From positions 1 to 43,705 of the forward strand of contig CADCIX010000015.1 of NCBI GenBank assembly GCA_902801565.1: a stretch of DNA of 43,705 bases, written 5' to 3'. The stretch is from an uncultured Veillonellaceae bacterium (GTDB taxonomy: Bacteria > Bacillota > Negativicutes > Selenomonadales > Selenomonadaceae). The notes under the pieces were generated by a model. That model saw only the letters and a list, made by a program, of their open reading frames with translations. It made no database searches and was not told the DNA's origin. The translations under genes and the position numbers were made by a program. This document shows, piece after piece, positions 7,504-16,457 of this stretch (its first letter is position 1; each line of letters opens with the position of its first letter).

Positions 7504-8889
7504 TTAATCCAGCACATGCGCCGTCAGGAAGATCATGAGCTCGGTCTCTGACTTGCTGTGCCTTACGCTTCGGAAAAAAGCCCCGAGAACCGGCAAGTCC
7601 CCCAAAAAGGGAATCTTGCTCATGCTGCGGGATTCCTCGCTGCCGATGAGCCCCCCGATGACCATGGTCTCCCCATCCCTGAGCCTCACCATCGTGTCCG
7701 CGGAACGCCTCTGGAAACGGTAGGCCTTCATCTCCTCCACGTAAAGGGGAGAACTGACCTCCGTATGCACCTCCGCCGTGATGTAGCCGTCATCGTTGAC
7801 CCTTGGCGTGTAACGCAGGATGATGCCCGCATCCTTGTACTCCATGGATGTGGTGGTTGTCGAATCCGTAGTGGAAACCGTGGGCACCGGCACAGAGCCG
7901 CCAATGTTGATGACAGCCTCGCGCCCCTGGATGGTCGTGATATTGGGCCGTGCCAGTATCTCTGCCTTGCCGTCCGTAACGAGGGCATTGATCTTTGCCT
8001 CGTAGTAGAACTCATAGGGGTAACCTTCCGGGCCGTGCCCAAACTGCACGATGCCCGGCACCGCCTTTTCCAGCCAGTTCCGGCTCACCTTTGTCCTCGG
8101 AACGCTTTCCTTGATGTTCACGGTATTTCCAGACGCATCCACCGAAGAATAGGAGTGCTGGTCATAGGTGGTCTCGGTATCCGGGTACTGGGGAACCGCA
8201 GACCACTGCCATTCCACCCCCAGTTTCTTCGAGGCATCCTTCTGGATGGCAACCACCTTCGCCTCCAGGGACACCTGCTTTGCGGGGACATCCAGTTTCT
8301 TCAGGAGTTCCCCCGCCGCAAGGGCTTCCTGGGGCGTTCCGTAGAGCACCAGGATATTCGTCGCCCGGTCCACCAGTACCCGGCTTCCCGTCAGCGATGC
8401 CGCATCATCGGAAGATGCTTTTTCTGCATCATCGGCATTGTGTTTAGTATTCGTCACGGAATCCGTTTTTCCTGCCAATCCCAAAGATAAATTCACGGCA
8501 TCTTTCAATTCTTCCGGATTGCCGTAATGCACGGGGAAGGAATGTATGCCGCGCATTCCGGACTGCCGGGCGGCAGCCGTCACCACAAAGGTGCCGTCCA
8601 GATCCTGCAGGGCAAGATTCCTCGCACCGGAAATGAACCGCAGGACATCCTCCGGTTCGACATCCTGAAGATTCAGCGTGACCGTCCCCTGGACAGAATC
8701 ATCCAGTACAAGGTTGAAATGCCCCATCCGTGCCACCGACATGAGCACGGAACGCACATCTCCATCCACCACCTGAAAAGAAATCGGCGCGGCTTCCGCC
8801 GCCGGCCATGCTCCCTCCACAGAACAAAATACCAGCATACCCAAAGCCAACGCTTTCCAACGCAGGCATTGCCTGCCCCAAAAGTCCAT
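7504..8889 (-). CDS. pilQ: Secretin (PilQ/GspD superfamily) outer-membrane channel
   Basis: 461 residues. The signal peptide ends near AEA (residue 33). Then an STN/N0 domain (about 37-105, FNLVLDDSVQGTVTL), a secretin N1-type ring domain (about 165-205, RVLVDRATNILVL), and the secretin barrel from about 210 (VSLEAKVVAIQ; ILARPNITTIQGREAVINIG; ending ETELMIFLTAHVLD). It is short for PilQ (no AMIN domains), closer to the minimal secretins of type IV pilus or competence systems of diderm Firmicutes. The start ATG 8889 has GGGAGG at 8 bases, 36 bases after the PilP-like gene. A secretin implies an outer membrane. The rest of the pilus operon is not visible upstream; pgi is there instead. Confidence 0.92.
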   Translation of the reverse strand: MDFWGRQCLRWKALALGMLVFCSVEGAWPAAEAAPISFQVVDGDVRSVLMSVARMGHFNLVLDDSVQGTVTLNLQDVEPEDVLRFISGARNLALQDLDGTFVVTAAARQSGMRGIHSFPVHYGNPEELKDAVNLSLGLAGKTDSVTNTKHNADDAEKASSDDAASLTGSRVLVDRATNILVLYGTPQEALAAGELLKKLDVPAKQVSLEAKVVAIQKDASKKLGVEWQWSAVPQYPDTETTYDQHSYSSVDASGNTVNIKESVPRTKVSRNWLEKAVPGIVQFGHGPEGYPYEFYYEAKINALVTDGKAEILARPNITTIQGREAVINIGGSVPVPTVSTTDSTTTTSMEYKDAGIILRYTPRVNDDGYITAEVHTEVSSPLYVEEMKAYRFQRRSADTMVRLRDGETMVIGGLIGSEESRSMSKIPFLGDLPVLGAFFRSVRHSKSETELMIFLTAHVLD

Positions 8890-8925
8890 TCACATGCCCT
8901 CCCATCTTTCCTTTATACAAAATCA

Positions 8926-9477
8926 TCAAAAAGCGGGCAGCCTCAGCTGCCCCCCGCCGCCATTGCCGGAAAAGATGAGGAAATCCTCCCCGATGTCCTC
9001 CACGACACAATCGCCGAAATGTTCCCCCACGGAAACGCTCCGTGTTTCCTTTCCGTTGCTCACGATGGCAAGACGCCCCTCTGCCCCCGAAAGGATGCCC
9101 TTCAAGACCCATTCAGGAGACACCTGATCCGGCTTCGCATCCGGTTTTGCCTCCACCGTCGGAGGAATCGGTGCAGCAGGTGGTGCTTCTTCCGTTCCTG
9201 CCGACGGCAGGATTTCCTTCTTTGCTGCACCGTCCCTCCCCTCATGGAGCAGGGAGAAGGGATCCTGCAGTTTCTCTCCCTTCGCCGTCGTTTCCTCTCC
9301 CAGGATCTTCCAGCGGCCTTCCTTCTCGGGGAGCTCCTGCTTCTCTTCCGGAACATCCCCCGCTTCCACGGAAACCTCCTCATCCTCCGGGAGCCATACC
9401 GTCCCCAGCATCAGCAGAAGCAGTGCAGAGGCGGCCACCAGCCATTTCTGCCGTTCCGGCATCTCTATCCTGCCCAT
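8926..9477 (-). CDS. PilP/GspC-like inner-membrane partner of the secretin
   Basis: 183 residues: one N-terminal membrane span (KWLVAASALLLLMLGTVW, about 11-28), a Pro/Glu/Lys-rich linker to about 125, then a small beta domain (about 128-178: VLKGILSGAEGRLAIV, VGEHFGDCVVEDIGEDFLIF). This is the pattern of PilP/GspC homology regions, which bind the N0 domain of the secretin. Gene order directly before the secretin supports this. Family assignment is from architecture and context rather than strong motif identity. The start could also be the ATG five codons downstream (MPERQ). Confidence 0.7.
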   Translation of the reverse strand: MGRIEMPERQKWLVAASALLLLMLGTVWLPEDEEVSVEAGDVPEEKQELPEKEGRWKILGEETTAKGEKLQDPFSLLHEGRDGAAKKEILPSAGTEEAPPAAPIPPTVEAKPDAKPDQVSPEWVLKGILSGAEGRLAIVSNGKETRSVSVGEHFGDCVVEDIGEDFLIFSGNGGGGQLRLPAF

Positions 9478-9496
9478 AGACTTCCCTGCCTTTCAG

Positions 9497-9532
9497 CAAA
9501 TGGCTCCGCCGACACTGCATCGACGGAGCCAT
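9497..9532 (-). terminator. Hairpin after pgi, terminator-like
   Basis: ATGGCTCCG (9500-9508) / CGGAGCCAT (9524-9532), with an inner CGA/TCG pair; on the minus strand it is followed by TTTGCT. A second inverted repeat, GAATxCGTGAA / TTCACGxATTC (9544-9572), lies between it and the pgi stop codon. Together they fill the 9478-9581 gap. Confidence 0.5.
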
Positions 9533-9581
9533 GACTATTGTCTGAATTCGTGAAGTTCAGTTTCACGGATTCAAATATTGG

Positions 9582-11036
9582 TTATTTTCCTGCCTTGAGT
9601 GCCTGAAGTTTCGGACCCATGATGCGCTTGTAGGCCTCGACGCCCGGCTGGTTGAAGGCATCGACATTCGCCAGCTCGCCCTCATAGGCAACGGACATTG
9701 CCAGCATGTAGAGAAGCTCGCCGAGATGATAGGGCGTGAGCTCCGGCAAAGTGAAGCACGCATTGAAGCGATGGTTCGACTGGAGCGCGTCCGCATTGGA
9801 CTGGCGGGCAACCTCCAGGGCCTCCCCCATGGTCACGCCGGAGATATCCGCAAGTTTCTTCACATCCGGGAACACATTCGGGATGGTGAGATCGTTCTCC
9901 CACTTCGCAACCTTGATGAACTGGACCACCTTGTCGAGAGTGCCTTCCTGATGCTGCTGTGTCTGGGAATGCATATCCGTGGTGCCCACAGCCACGAGAG
10001 GCGTGCGCCCGTAATAGACTTTCCTGCCATCCCTGTCCTCCTGCTTGCCAAGGGATTCCGCCATAAGCTGGATATACCACTCGGAAACGGACTTGAGGTA
10101 ATCCCCATAGGGCATCATGACCTCAATGTTGCGGCCATGCTTCTTCAAGGCCGCAAATTTCAGCGCCGCATTGAGCATCGCGGGATTCTGCCAGATATCG
10201 TCATTCTGGCAGGCCTTGTCCATGTCCTTCGCGCCGTCCAGGAAGGCCTGGATATCCATGCCGACGCAGGCCGCCATGGTAAGTCCGACATCGCAGAAGA
10301 TCGAGAACCTTCCGCCCACGCCATCGGGAACCGCATAGGTGGGCCATCCCTTGTCCGCCGCCAGCTGCTTGAGAAGGGTCTTCTTCTCCTCGTTGGGATC
10401 CGTCACTGCCACGACCTCAATCTCGGCATTCTCATACTTCTGCAGGGCATCATAGATGACCATGAAATTCGACATGGTGTCGAGGGTGCCGCCGGACTTC
10501 GAGATGACCAGCAGGAGGATCTTGCCCTTGCGCTTCTTGTGGGACACCGAGAAATCCGCCAGCTTCTTGAGATGCCTGATGAGATCCCCCGTGCGCCGCG
10601 GGTCGATGTTCTGCCCGCTGAAATAGATCTTCGGGAACCCGCCGCGCTCCTCGTCGGACATCGCGTTCCAGAAATCGCCGCAATATACGTCAAAGAGCAC
10701 CTTGTTTCCGAGGTAGGAGCCGCCAATGCCGAGGGATACCACCGCGTCCACATTGTTCTTTACATGGTCCGTGAGCTCCTTGAGATGGGCCAGGGACTTC
10801 GGGGAATTGAGATGCCCCTCCTCCACATAGGGAAGCTGGGAGAAAAGGACCTTCTCGGGCTCCCCGTCCTTCGAGAGATGTGCCTTGATGAAGCCCTTCT
10901 CGCGCATGACCTTCATGGCCTCATGGGCCTTTTTCAGGTCCTCCTCGTAGGACTTCAGCTCAGCCTCTGTGACCTTCCCCTCACCGTAAAGGTTGTCATA
11001 ATCAAAGGAAAAACCGGATTTCAACGTCAAGCTCAT
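9582..11036 (-). CDS. pgi: Glucose-6-phosphate isomerase
   Basis: 484 residues from ATG 11036, which has AAGGAGG 9 bases upstream; an in-frame upstream ATG at 11063 lacks such a site. Interconverts glucose-6-P and fructose-6-P in the cytoplasm. Two SIS-type sugar-phosphate domains: VSLGIGGSYLGN, the phosphate-binding ISKSGGTLDT, catalytic MAESLGKQ, DMHSQTQQHQEG (His), and the C-terminal QPGVEAYKRIM lysine. Length is normal for the shorter bacterial Pgi type. With manA (39546) and the phosphohexomutase just upstream it forms the hexose-phosphate hub of this window. It has its own promoter at 11084-11112. Confidence 0.97.
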   Translation of the reverse strand: MSLTLKSGFSFDYDNLYGEGKVTEAELKSYEEDLKKAHEAMKVMREKGFIKAHLSKDGEPEKVLFSQLPYVEEGHLNSPKSLAHLKELTDHVKNNVDAVVSLGIGGSYLGNKVLFDVYCGDFWNAMSDEERGGFPKIYFSGQNIDPRRTGDLIRHLKKLADFSVSHKKRKGKILLLVISKSGGTLDTMSNFMVIYDALQKYENAEIEVVAVTDPNEEKKTLLKQLAADKGWPTYAVPDGVGGRFSIFCDVGLTMAACVGMDIQAFLDGAKDMDKACQNDDIWQNPAMLNAALKFAALKKHGRNIEVMMPYGDYLKSVSEWYIQLMAESLGKQEDRDGRKVYYGRTPLVAVGTTDMHSQTQQHQEGTLDKVVQFIKVAKWENDLTIPNVFPDVKKLADISGVTMGEALEVARQSNADALQSNHRFNACFTLPELTPYHLGELLYMLAMSVAYEGELANVDAFNQPGVEAYKRIMGPKLQALKAGK

Positions 11037-11083
11037 AAACGGATGCCTCCTTAACCAAAACATTACGAATATCCTGCTTAACT

Positions 11084-11112
11084 ATTATAACGCTTTTTCC
11101 GTTTCCTGTGAA
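11084..11112 (-). promoter_or_regulatory. Sigma-70-type promoter of pgi
   Basis: TTCACA (11107-11112), 17-base spacer, TATAAT (11084-11089) on the minus strand, about 45 bases before the ATG at 11036. Confidence 0.8.
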
Positions 11113-11152
11113 GATTCTTTCGATTCAGATATAAATAAAAAATCCTGGAAAG

Positions 11153-12505
11153 TTACTCCCGAATCATCGCCAGCAATTCTTCGGTCTTTTCCTCCATGAG
11201 CCTGCGGTCATGCCGGGACTCCACATTCAACCGTATCTCCGGCTCGGTGCTCGACATGCGCAGATTGAACCGCCAGTCCTCGAATTCCACGGAAACCCCG
11301 TCAATCTTCGAGAGTTTTCCCTTGGGGCCGTAGAAGGCTTCCACCTTTGCCAGCACTGCCTGGGGATCCTTTACCTTGCTGTTCCTCTCGCCGCTGGCAG
11401 GATAGCGCTCCTGCCGCTCCCGCATGAGCTGGGAGAGCGTCTGCCCCTCGGAATCGGACATGAGCTCCATCATCAGAAGCCAGGGAATCATGCCGCTGTC
11501 GCAGTAGGAAAAGTCGCGGAAATAATGATGGGAACTCAGCTCGCCCCCATAGATGGCATCCTCTTTCCTCATCTTGTCCTTGATAAAGGCATGCCCGCTC
11601 TTGCAGACCACAGCCCTGCCGCCCAGCTGCTCCGCAATTTCTATGGTATTCCAGGTCAATCGCGGATCGTGGATGACCGTCCCGCCCTTTTCCTTCCTGA
11701 GAAAAGCTTCCGCGAGGAACCCGACCATGTAGTAGCCCTCGATAAAGCCGCCATTCTCATCAAAGAGGAAGCATCGGTCGAAATCCCCGTCCCATGCAAT
11801 TCCCACATCGGCTCCGGATTCCCGTACCGCCTGTATCGTTGCCTCCCTGTTCTCCTGCCGCAACGGGTTCGGCACCCCATTGGGGAAATTGCCGTCCGGC
11901 TCACTATGCACCTTCACGATATCAAAGGGCAGATGTTTCTCCAGGGCATCAATAATAGGGCCCGCCGCCCCATTTCCCGCATTTGCCACAACCTTGAAAG
12001 GCTTCAGTTTGTCCACATTCACATAGGAAAGGATATGCGCAATATACTCATCCATGACATCAAGGGGCGTAATCTTTCCCGCGGGACGGACCGGTTCAAA
12101 CCCATCCTCCAGGACTGCTTTCGCAATGTCCCTCAATCCGTTGTCCTCCGAAATGGGACGTGCGCCGCGCCTTACGAATTTCATTCCATTGTACTCTTTG
12201 GGATTATGGCTTGCCGTCACCATGATGCCGCCGTCCAGGTCATGGTGCACCGTCGTGAAATAGATCATTTCCGTGCCGCACTGCCCGATATCCAGCACAT
12301 CGCAGCCGGACTCTGCCAGGCCCTTGGCCAATGCCTCCTGCAAGGCAGGGCTGGAAAGGCGGATGTCATGCCCGACAGCGATCTTCTTCATGCCAAAGAG
12401 TCCCGGCACGACACGCCCGATCCGATACGCCAGTTCCTCATTGACATCCGTTGGATAAATCCCCCGAATATCATAGGGGCCAAATCCCTTCGTATTGATT
12501 GCCAT
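11153..12505 (-). CDS. Phosphomannomutase / phosphoglucomutase (AlgC/ManB type)
   Basis: 450 residues from ATG 12505, with AAGGAGG at 9 bases. The frame stays open upstream but runs through a tRNA gene and its terminator, so a longer start is wrong. Motifs of the alpha-D-phosphohexomutase superfamily: phosphoserine loop TASHNPKEYNG (about 100), metal loop DGDFDR (about 240), sugar-specificity loop GGELSSHHYF (about 325), phosphate loop RMSSTEPEIRL (about 420). GEMSA-like GGELS plus overall similarity fits dual mannose/glucose use, making mannose-1-P or glucose-1-P for nucleotide sugars of the envelope. Separated from pgi by a pgi promoter. Confidence 0.93.
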   Translation of the reverse strand: MAINTKGFGPYDIRGIYPTDVNEELAYRIGRVVPGLFGMKKIAVGHDIRLSSPALQEALAKGLAESGCDVLDIGQCGTEMIYFTTVHHDLDGGIMVTASHNPKEYNGMKFVRRGARPISEDNGLRDIAKAVLEDGFEPVRPAGKITPLDVMDEYIAHILSYVNVDKLKPFKVVANAGNGAAGPIIDALEKHLPFDIVKVHSEPDGNFPNGVPNPLRQENREATIQAVRESGADVGIAWDGDFDRCFLFDENGGFIEGYYMVGFLAEAFLRKEKGGTVIHDPRLTWNTIEIAEQLGGRAVVCKSGHAFIKDKMRKEDAIYGGELSSHHYFRDFSYCDSGMIPWLLMMELMSDSEGQTLSQLMRERQERYPASGERNSKVKDPQAVLAKVEAFYGPKGKLSKIDGVSVEFEDWRFNLRMSSTEPEIRLNVESRHDRRLMEEKTEELLAMIRE

Positions 12506-12524
12506 ACTGAACAACCTCCTTATA

Positions 12525-12555
12525 CAAAAAAAGCAGCACGCAAATACGCACTGCT
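12525..12555 (-). terminator. Terminator of the tRNA-Val transcript
   Basis: Stem AGCAGTGCG / GCGTGCTGCT with two wobble pairs (arms 12547-12555 and 12532-12541), then TTTTTTTG on the minus strand. It sits between the tRNA and the phosphohexomutase ribosome site, so that gene relies on read-through or on a promoter I cannot see. Confidence 0.75.
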
Positions 12556-12564
12556 GAGAAATCA

Positions 12565-12640
12565 TGGTGCTCACTGAGGGACTCGAACCCCCGACCCCCT
12601 CCATGTGACGGAGATGCTCTACCAACTGAGCTAAGTGAGC
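12565..12640 (-). tRNA. tRNA-Val (anticodon CAC)
   Basis: Full cloverleaf on the minus strand: acceptor GCTCACT/AGTGAGC, D-stem GCTC/GAGC, anticodon stem TCTCC/GGAGG with loop GTCACAT (anticodon CAC), T-arm loop TTCGAGT, discriminator A and genome-encoded CCA. Decodes GUG. Confidence 0.97.
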
Positions 12641-12658
12641 AACTATCAAACAAAAGAT

Positions 12659-12664
12659 ATTATA
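12659..12664 (-). promoter_or_regulatory. -10 element of the tRNA-Val promoter
   Basis: TATAAT on the minus strand, giving a transcription start about 12 bases before the tRNA 5' end. No good -35 is visible (TGGATT at 17 bases). Confidence 0.55.
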
Positions 12665-12790
12665 CACCCACCCAAAAGAAAAATCCAGCACTTTTTTCAG
12701 AAACGGTCAAAAAATTTTTCACGAAAAATCATCCTGCCACAAGGAAATTCCCCCTCCATGGCGAATTTATCCCGCAGGAGGTTGATAAAA

Positions 12791-14029
12791 ATGATAAAAA
12801 AAGACCATTTGCTGCGCCTGCTATGCTCCCTGCTCCTGCTATCCGGGGCAGCGTTCCTTCAGAAGACGGAAGCCGCCCCGCCGAGTGCCCTCGGCGGGTT
12901 CTCCAGGCAGATCCACCAAGACGTTGACATGACAAGGACAGATGCCGGGGAAAAGGAACTGTTCCGCCAGAATTTTTCCGGGCTCGTGATGGAAAAAAGC
13001 CTGGAAGAAGCCTACCCCGAACTCTCCGGGGTGATCACCAGGATGAACCAGATGGAATGGGAACAGGCCAAGAAACTTCGCTCGGAACTCATTGAGGAGG
13101 CAAAGGAGATCAACTCCAGGCAGTCCCAGCATTTCTATACCTTTGCCTACGACTACGATGTCACGATGCGCCGCGCCGACACCTTTGCCGTCAGTTTCCT
13201 CCAATGGAAATACATCTTTTCGGGAGGCCCCCATGGCAACTATGACTGCCACGGCGTGAATCTGAGCACACTGACCGGACGGGAAATCGAGTTCACGGAT
13301 GTCTTTACCGATACAGAGGCACTTTCGGAGGTCATCATCGAACGGCTCAAGGAACAGCATCCGGAGGATCTCTACCCCGATTTCGAAAAGACCATCCGGG
13401 AATTCGCTGCCAAGAACGAGTTCAATTGGACCCTCGACCCCAGAGGTGTGACCTTCTACTTCAATACCTATGAGGTTGCCCCCTATGCCTGTGGGCTGCT
13501 GACCGTCTCCATTCTCTTCGAGGAATATCCTGAACTCTTCCACCCGTCTTACTGCCAGGCAGCCCCCGCCTATGCCGAGCCGTTTTTCCCATATAATACC
13601 CTCGCGACCTCTCTCAATGACAACAAGAAACTGGACACGATCTCAATCCGATCCTACAAGGAAAACCTGCATATCATCATCAACGGGAAGGACAACGCGG
13701 TGTTGACGACATCCTTCCATATCATCCGGCCTGTCCTGATCCACATGGAGGATGGCAGGAATTACCTCTACATCGAAGGCACAGCCGGAGACTCTGACCA
13801 AAGACAGATTTTCGCCTTCCAGGTAAATGGCAACAATGCCCGCTACATCGGCACACTTCCCTATACCTTCCGCCATGTGATCGCTGTTTCCCCGAAGGAA
13901 GTGGAATTTGAGAATTTCCTCACGGATCCCCATGGCTTCTTCATCGATCGCAACACCCGCGATGAATCAGGTTCCTCTGTAACGGATACCTGCGCCATCA
14001 AGAAGGACGGTCTTCTGTCCTTTGGCTGA
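12791..14029 (+). CDS. Exported DUF3298 (PdaC/RsiV-like) domain protein
   Basis: 412 residues from ATG 12791, with GCAGGAGG 9 bases upstream. Signal peptide about 1-26 (LLRLLCSLLLLSGAAF, then cut near EAA). Residues about 75-250 show the pattern of the DUF4163/DUF3298 fold: an early YxFxYDYDVTMRRAD strand pair, the signature GGPHGNYDCHGVN, then ITFTDVF-type EIEFTDVF and VTFYFNTYEVAPYA. This fold occurs in peptidoglycan deacetylases and anti-sigma factors such as RsiV. The C-terminal half (about 260-412) is an unrecognised beta-rich domain. It probably acts in the periplasm; no catalytic domain is apparent. It faces the efflux gene across a shared terminator. Confidence 0.8.
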   Translation: MIKKDHLLRLLCSLLLLSGAAFLQKTEAAPPSALGGFSRQIHQDVDMTRTDAGEKELFRQNFSGLVMEKSLEEAYPELSGVITRMNQMEWEQAKKLRSELIEEAKEINSRQSQHFYTFAYDYDVTMRRADTFAVSFLQWKYIFSGGPHGNYDCHGVNLSTLTGREIEFTDVFTDTEALSEVIIERLKEQHPEDLYPDFEKTIREFAAKNEFNWTLDPRGVTFYFNTYEVAPYACGLLTVSILFEEYPELFHPSYCQAAPAYAEPFFPYNTLATSLNDNKKLDTISIRSYKENLHIIINGKDNAVLTTSFHIIRPVLIHMEDGRNYLYIEGTAGDSDQRQIFAFQVNGNNARYIGTLPYTFRHVIAVSPKEVEFENFLTDPHGFFIDRNTRDESGSSVTDTCAIKKDGLLSFG

Positions 14030-14056
14030 GACCGGAAAATCATGATGCATTGTTCA

Positions 14057-14090
14057 AATGTCCCCCACCTTGCAGAGGTTGGGGGACATT
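14057..14090. terminator. Shared terminator between convergent genes
   Basis: AATGTCCCCCA-CCT pairs with AGG-TTGGGGGACATT, a 14-bp stem with a short loop. T-rich tracts follow on both strands (TTCCTTTCC on plus, TTTGAAC on minus). Confidence 0.8.
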
Positions 14091-14098
14091 CCTTTCCG

Positions 14099-15277
14099 TT
14101 ATACTGATTTCTGGACTCTTTGCCACAAGAGAACCGCCATTGACACTGCTGCCAATATGATGATGCCGAGGCCGCTGACGGAATCGTGCCAGGGAAGCGA
14201 CCCGGCCATCATGCCCAGGCTGCCGAAAAAGGTCTGGACAAAATTGATGACAGAGGATGCCGTTCCCACATGCTCCCTCGTCTCCTCCAGCAGCCAGTTC
14301 ATGCTGAAGGGACGCGCCACCGCACCGATGGCGGTAAAGGGCAGGAAGGAAAGCAGGAACGGGAGCGGCCCTCCATGCCCCGGAAGCAGCACCAGGACGC
14401 CGCTGACCGCCGCCACGGAAAAGCAAAGCCGTGTGAGGGACGGCTTGGAAAGCCGCTGGCGAAGCTGCAGATAGAGAAAGGGGCCTGCAATGGAAGCCGC
14501 AGAATTCACGGCGAAGTAGTAACTGTACTCCTGAGCCGACAGGGAAAAGGTCTCGATGTAGACAAAGGAGGACAGGCTGAGATAGGCCATGTAGGGCGCC
14601 GACAAGAGGGAAAACATCACGAGAATCTGCAGGAAGGACTTCTGCTTCCCCACCTCCAGAAGAAGGGAAAGGGAACCCATCACCTTCCCCTGATAGCGCC
14701 TGTCCGGAAGAAGTGTCTCCGTGAGCAGCAGGGCAAGGATGAGATTGACCGTGCCCAGGGCGGTGAGCAGGAAGAAAGAGCCCCGCCAGGAAGTGAAGGT
14801 CAAAAGGAAACCGCCAATCAGGGGAGCCGCCATCGGGGCAATCACGCCCAGTGCCTGTGTGATGGCGAGGATCTTCGTCATCACCGCCCCCCGAAAGCAA
14901 TCCTTGATCAGTGCGGTGGAAACGGTAATCACGGCACCGGAACCCACTGCCTGAAAAATGCGCCCTGCGATGAGAAGATAGATATCCGGCGCCAGGGCGC
15001 AGCCAAGGGAGGCGGCGGTATAAAGAGCGGCCCCCGCCACCAGCACAGGCTTCCTCCCATACTTGTCGCTCAACGGGCCGAAAAGCACCAGGGAAACGGC
15101 AAAGACAAAGAAGAACACCGTGAGGGTCAGGCTGACAAGGGCCTGGCCTGCGGAAAAATAGTTCCCCATCTCCGGCAGAGCCGGCAGATACAGGTCCGTG
15201 GACAAGGGTATGAACATGTTCATGAAGGCGATGAAGAAGATCATCATCCTTGATGACAAATAATGCTGTCGGGTCAT
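14099..15277 (-). CDS. Bcr/CflA-family multidrug efflux MFS transporter
   Basis: 392 residues from ATG 15277 (GGGGATG upstream); a longer frame would overlap the divergent mnmA gene. Twelve predicted membrane segments. Family marks: DLYLPALPEM at the end of TM1 (typical of Bcr/CflA drug:H+ antiporters), the loop motif FGPLSDKYGRKPVL after TM2, GRIFQAVGSGA in TM4 and PLIGG in TM5. It exports small hydrophobic drugs or peptides by proton antiport across the inner membrane. The substrate is not deducible. It stands alone as a single gene. Confidence 0.92.
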   Translation of the reverse strand: MTRQHYLSSRMMIFFIAFMNMFIPLSTDLYLPALPEMGNYFSAGQALVSLTLTVFFFVFAVSLVLFGPLSDKYGRKPVLVAGAALYTAASLGCALAPDIYLLIAGRIFQAVGSGAVITVSTALIKDCFRGAVMTKILAITQALGVIAPMAAPLIGGFLLTFTSWRGSFFLLTALGTVNLILALLLTETLLPDRRYQGKVMGSLSLLLEVGKQKSFLQILVMFSLLSAPYMAYLSLSSFVYIETFSLSAQEYSYYFAVNSAASIAGPFLYLQLRQRLSKPSLTRLCFSVAAVSGVLVLLPGHGGPLPFLLSFLPFTAIGAVARPFSMNWLLEETREHVGTASSVINFVQTFFGSLGMMAGSLPWHDSVSGLGIIILAAVSMAVLLWQRVQKSV

Positions 15278-15365
15278 AAAGCATCCCCATTCAAAAATAT
15301 TGATTCTTGTCGGCCAAGCCCTTAAAATAGAATCAAACAAATCAAAGAAAGGAATCGAGGCTGAA

Positions 15366-16439
15366 ATGCACGAAAAAAACAAGGGCAAGGTCATCGTCGG
15401 CATGTCCGGCGGCGTGGACAGCGCAGTGGCTGCCCATCTTCTGAAGGAAGCAGGATTCGAGGTGACGGGCGTCACCCTCCGCACCTGGGAAGGCGAGAGC
15501 AGCCGGTGCTGCGAGATCGACGAGGCCCAGAGAACGGCCCGGATGCTGGGGATTTCCTATCATCCCTGGAATGCGGCTGACTGTTTCCGGGAGCATGTGA
15601 TGAAGCCCTTTCTGGAGGATTACATCCACGGACAGACGCCGAATCCCTGCATAGAATGCAACCGATACGTGAAATGGGCGCGCCTCCTCCACATCGCCGA
15701 CGTGATGCAGGCGGATTACGTGGCAACGGGCCATTACGCCTCTGCCATCCGGCTCGCCAATGGAAGATTTGCCGTAAAGCAGGCGGCAGATGAAGGCAAG
15801 GACCAGTCCTACATGCTCTACCGGCTGACGCAGGAGCAGCTCTCCCGCACACTGCTTCCCCTGGGAAACCTGCGGAAGGCTCATGTCCGGGAAATCGCCG
15901 CCAGGGCCGGCCTGTCCGTGGCCCACAAGACGGACTCCCAGGAAATCTGCTTCGTGACAGAGGGGAGCTATGCGGACTACATCGAAAAGGAGCTTGGGCA
16001 AGGCTGTTCCCCCGAAGGAAATTTCGTGGATGAAAAGGGCAATGTGCTGGGCAGGCACCAGGGAATCATCCACTACACCGTCGGACAGAGGAAGGGACTC
16101 GGAATCGCCCTTGGCTATCCTGCCTATGTAAAGGGAATCCGTGCAGAGACCAACGAGGTCATCATCGGGAACGGACAGTCCCTCTACACCGAAAAGATCC
16201 TCTGCGGGGCGCCTTCCTTCATGGGCATCCCTGATCTGGAAGAGGACGCCTCACTGCATGCCGAGGTCAGGATACGCTACCATCACAAGGGCGAAGGCGC
16301 CACCATCCGGCGAGAGGGGGAGCTCATCTCCATCTCCTTCGAGAAGCCTGTCAGGGCACCGACACCGGGGCAGTCCGCCGTATTCTACGATGAAAACCAT
16401 TGCATCATCGGTGGAGGAAAAATCATCCCCTTCCTATAA
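15366..16439 (+). CDS. mnmA: tRNA-specific 2-thiouridylase MnmA
   Basis: 357 residues, normal length. Makes 2-thiouridine at U34 of tRNA-Lys, -Glu and -Gln using persulfide sulfur and ATP. PP-loop SGGVDS at 14-19; catalytic C98 in CIECNRYVKW; persulfide C195 in SQEICFV; DQSYML motif about 147; HYTVGQRKGLGI in the middle domain. Start ATG 15366 follows GAGG by 6 bases; upstream in-frame codons lack a site. Divergent from the efflux gene. The last codons form the 5' arm of the terminator. Confidence 0.97.
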   Translation: MHEKNKGKVIVGMSGGVDSAVAAHLLKEAGFEVTGVTLRTWEGESSRCCEIDEAQRTARMLGISYHPWNAADCFREHVMKPFLEDYIHGQTPNPCIECNRYVKWARLLHIADVMQADYVATGHYASAIRLANGRFAVKQAADEGKDQSYMLYRLTQEQLSRTLLPLGNLRKAHVREIAARAGLSVAHKTDSQEICFVTEGSYADYIEKELGQGCSPEGNFVDEKGNVLGRHQGIIHYTVGQRKGLGIALGYPAYVKGIRAETNEVIIGNGQSLYTEKILCGAPSFMGIPDLEEDASLHAEVRIRYHHKGEGATIRREGELISISFEKPVRAPTPGQSAVFYDENHCIIGGGKIIPFL

Positions 16440-16455
16440 TGGAGGGGATGATTTT
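16419..16455. terminator. Shared terminator of mnmA and the DUF4127 gene
   Basis: AAAATCATCCCC (16419-16430) / GGGGATGATTTT (16444-16455) is a perfect 12-bp stem that includes the mnmA stop codon in its loop. T-runs occur on both strands. Confidence 0.85.
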
Positions 16456-16457
16456 CT

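Noticed and set aside
12506..12691. N-terminal extension of the phosphohexomutase frame
   Set aside because: It crosses the terminator and the tRNA-Val gene; the start at 12505 has a good ribosome site.
15278..15484. Longer N-terminus for the Bcr/CflA transporter
   Set aside because: It would overlap the start of mnmA on the other strand and adds a non-typical basic head.
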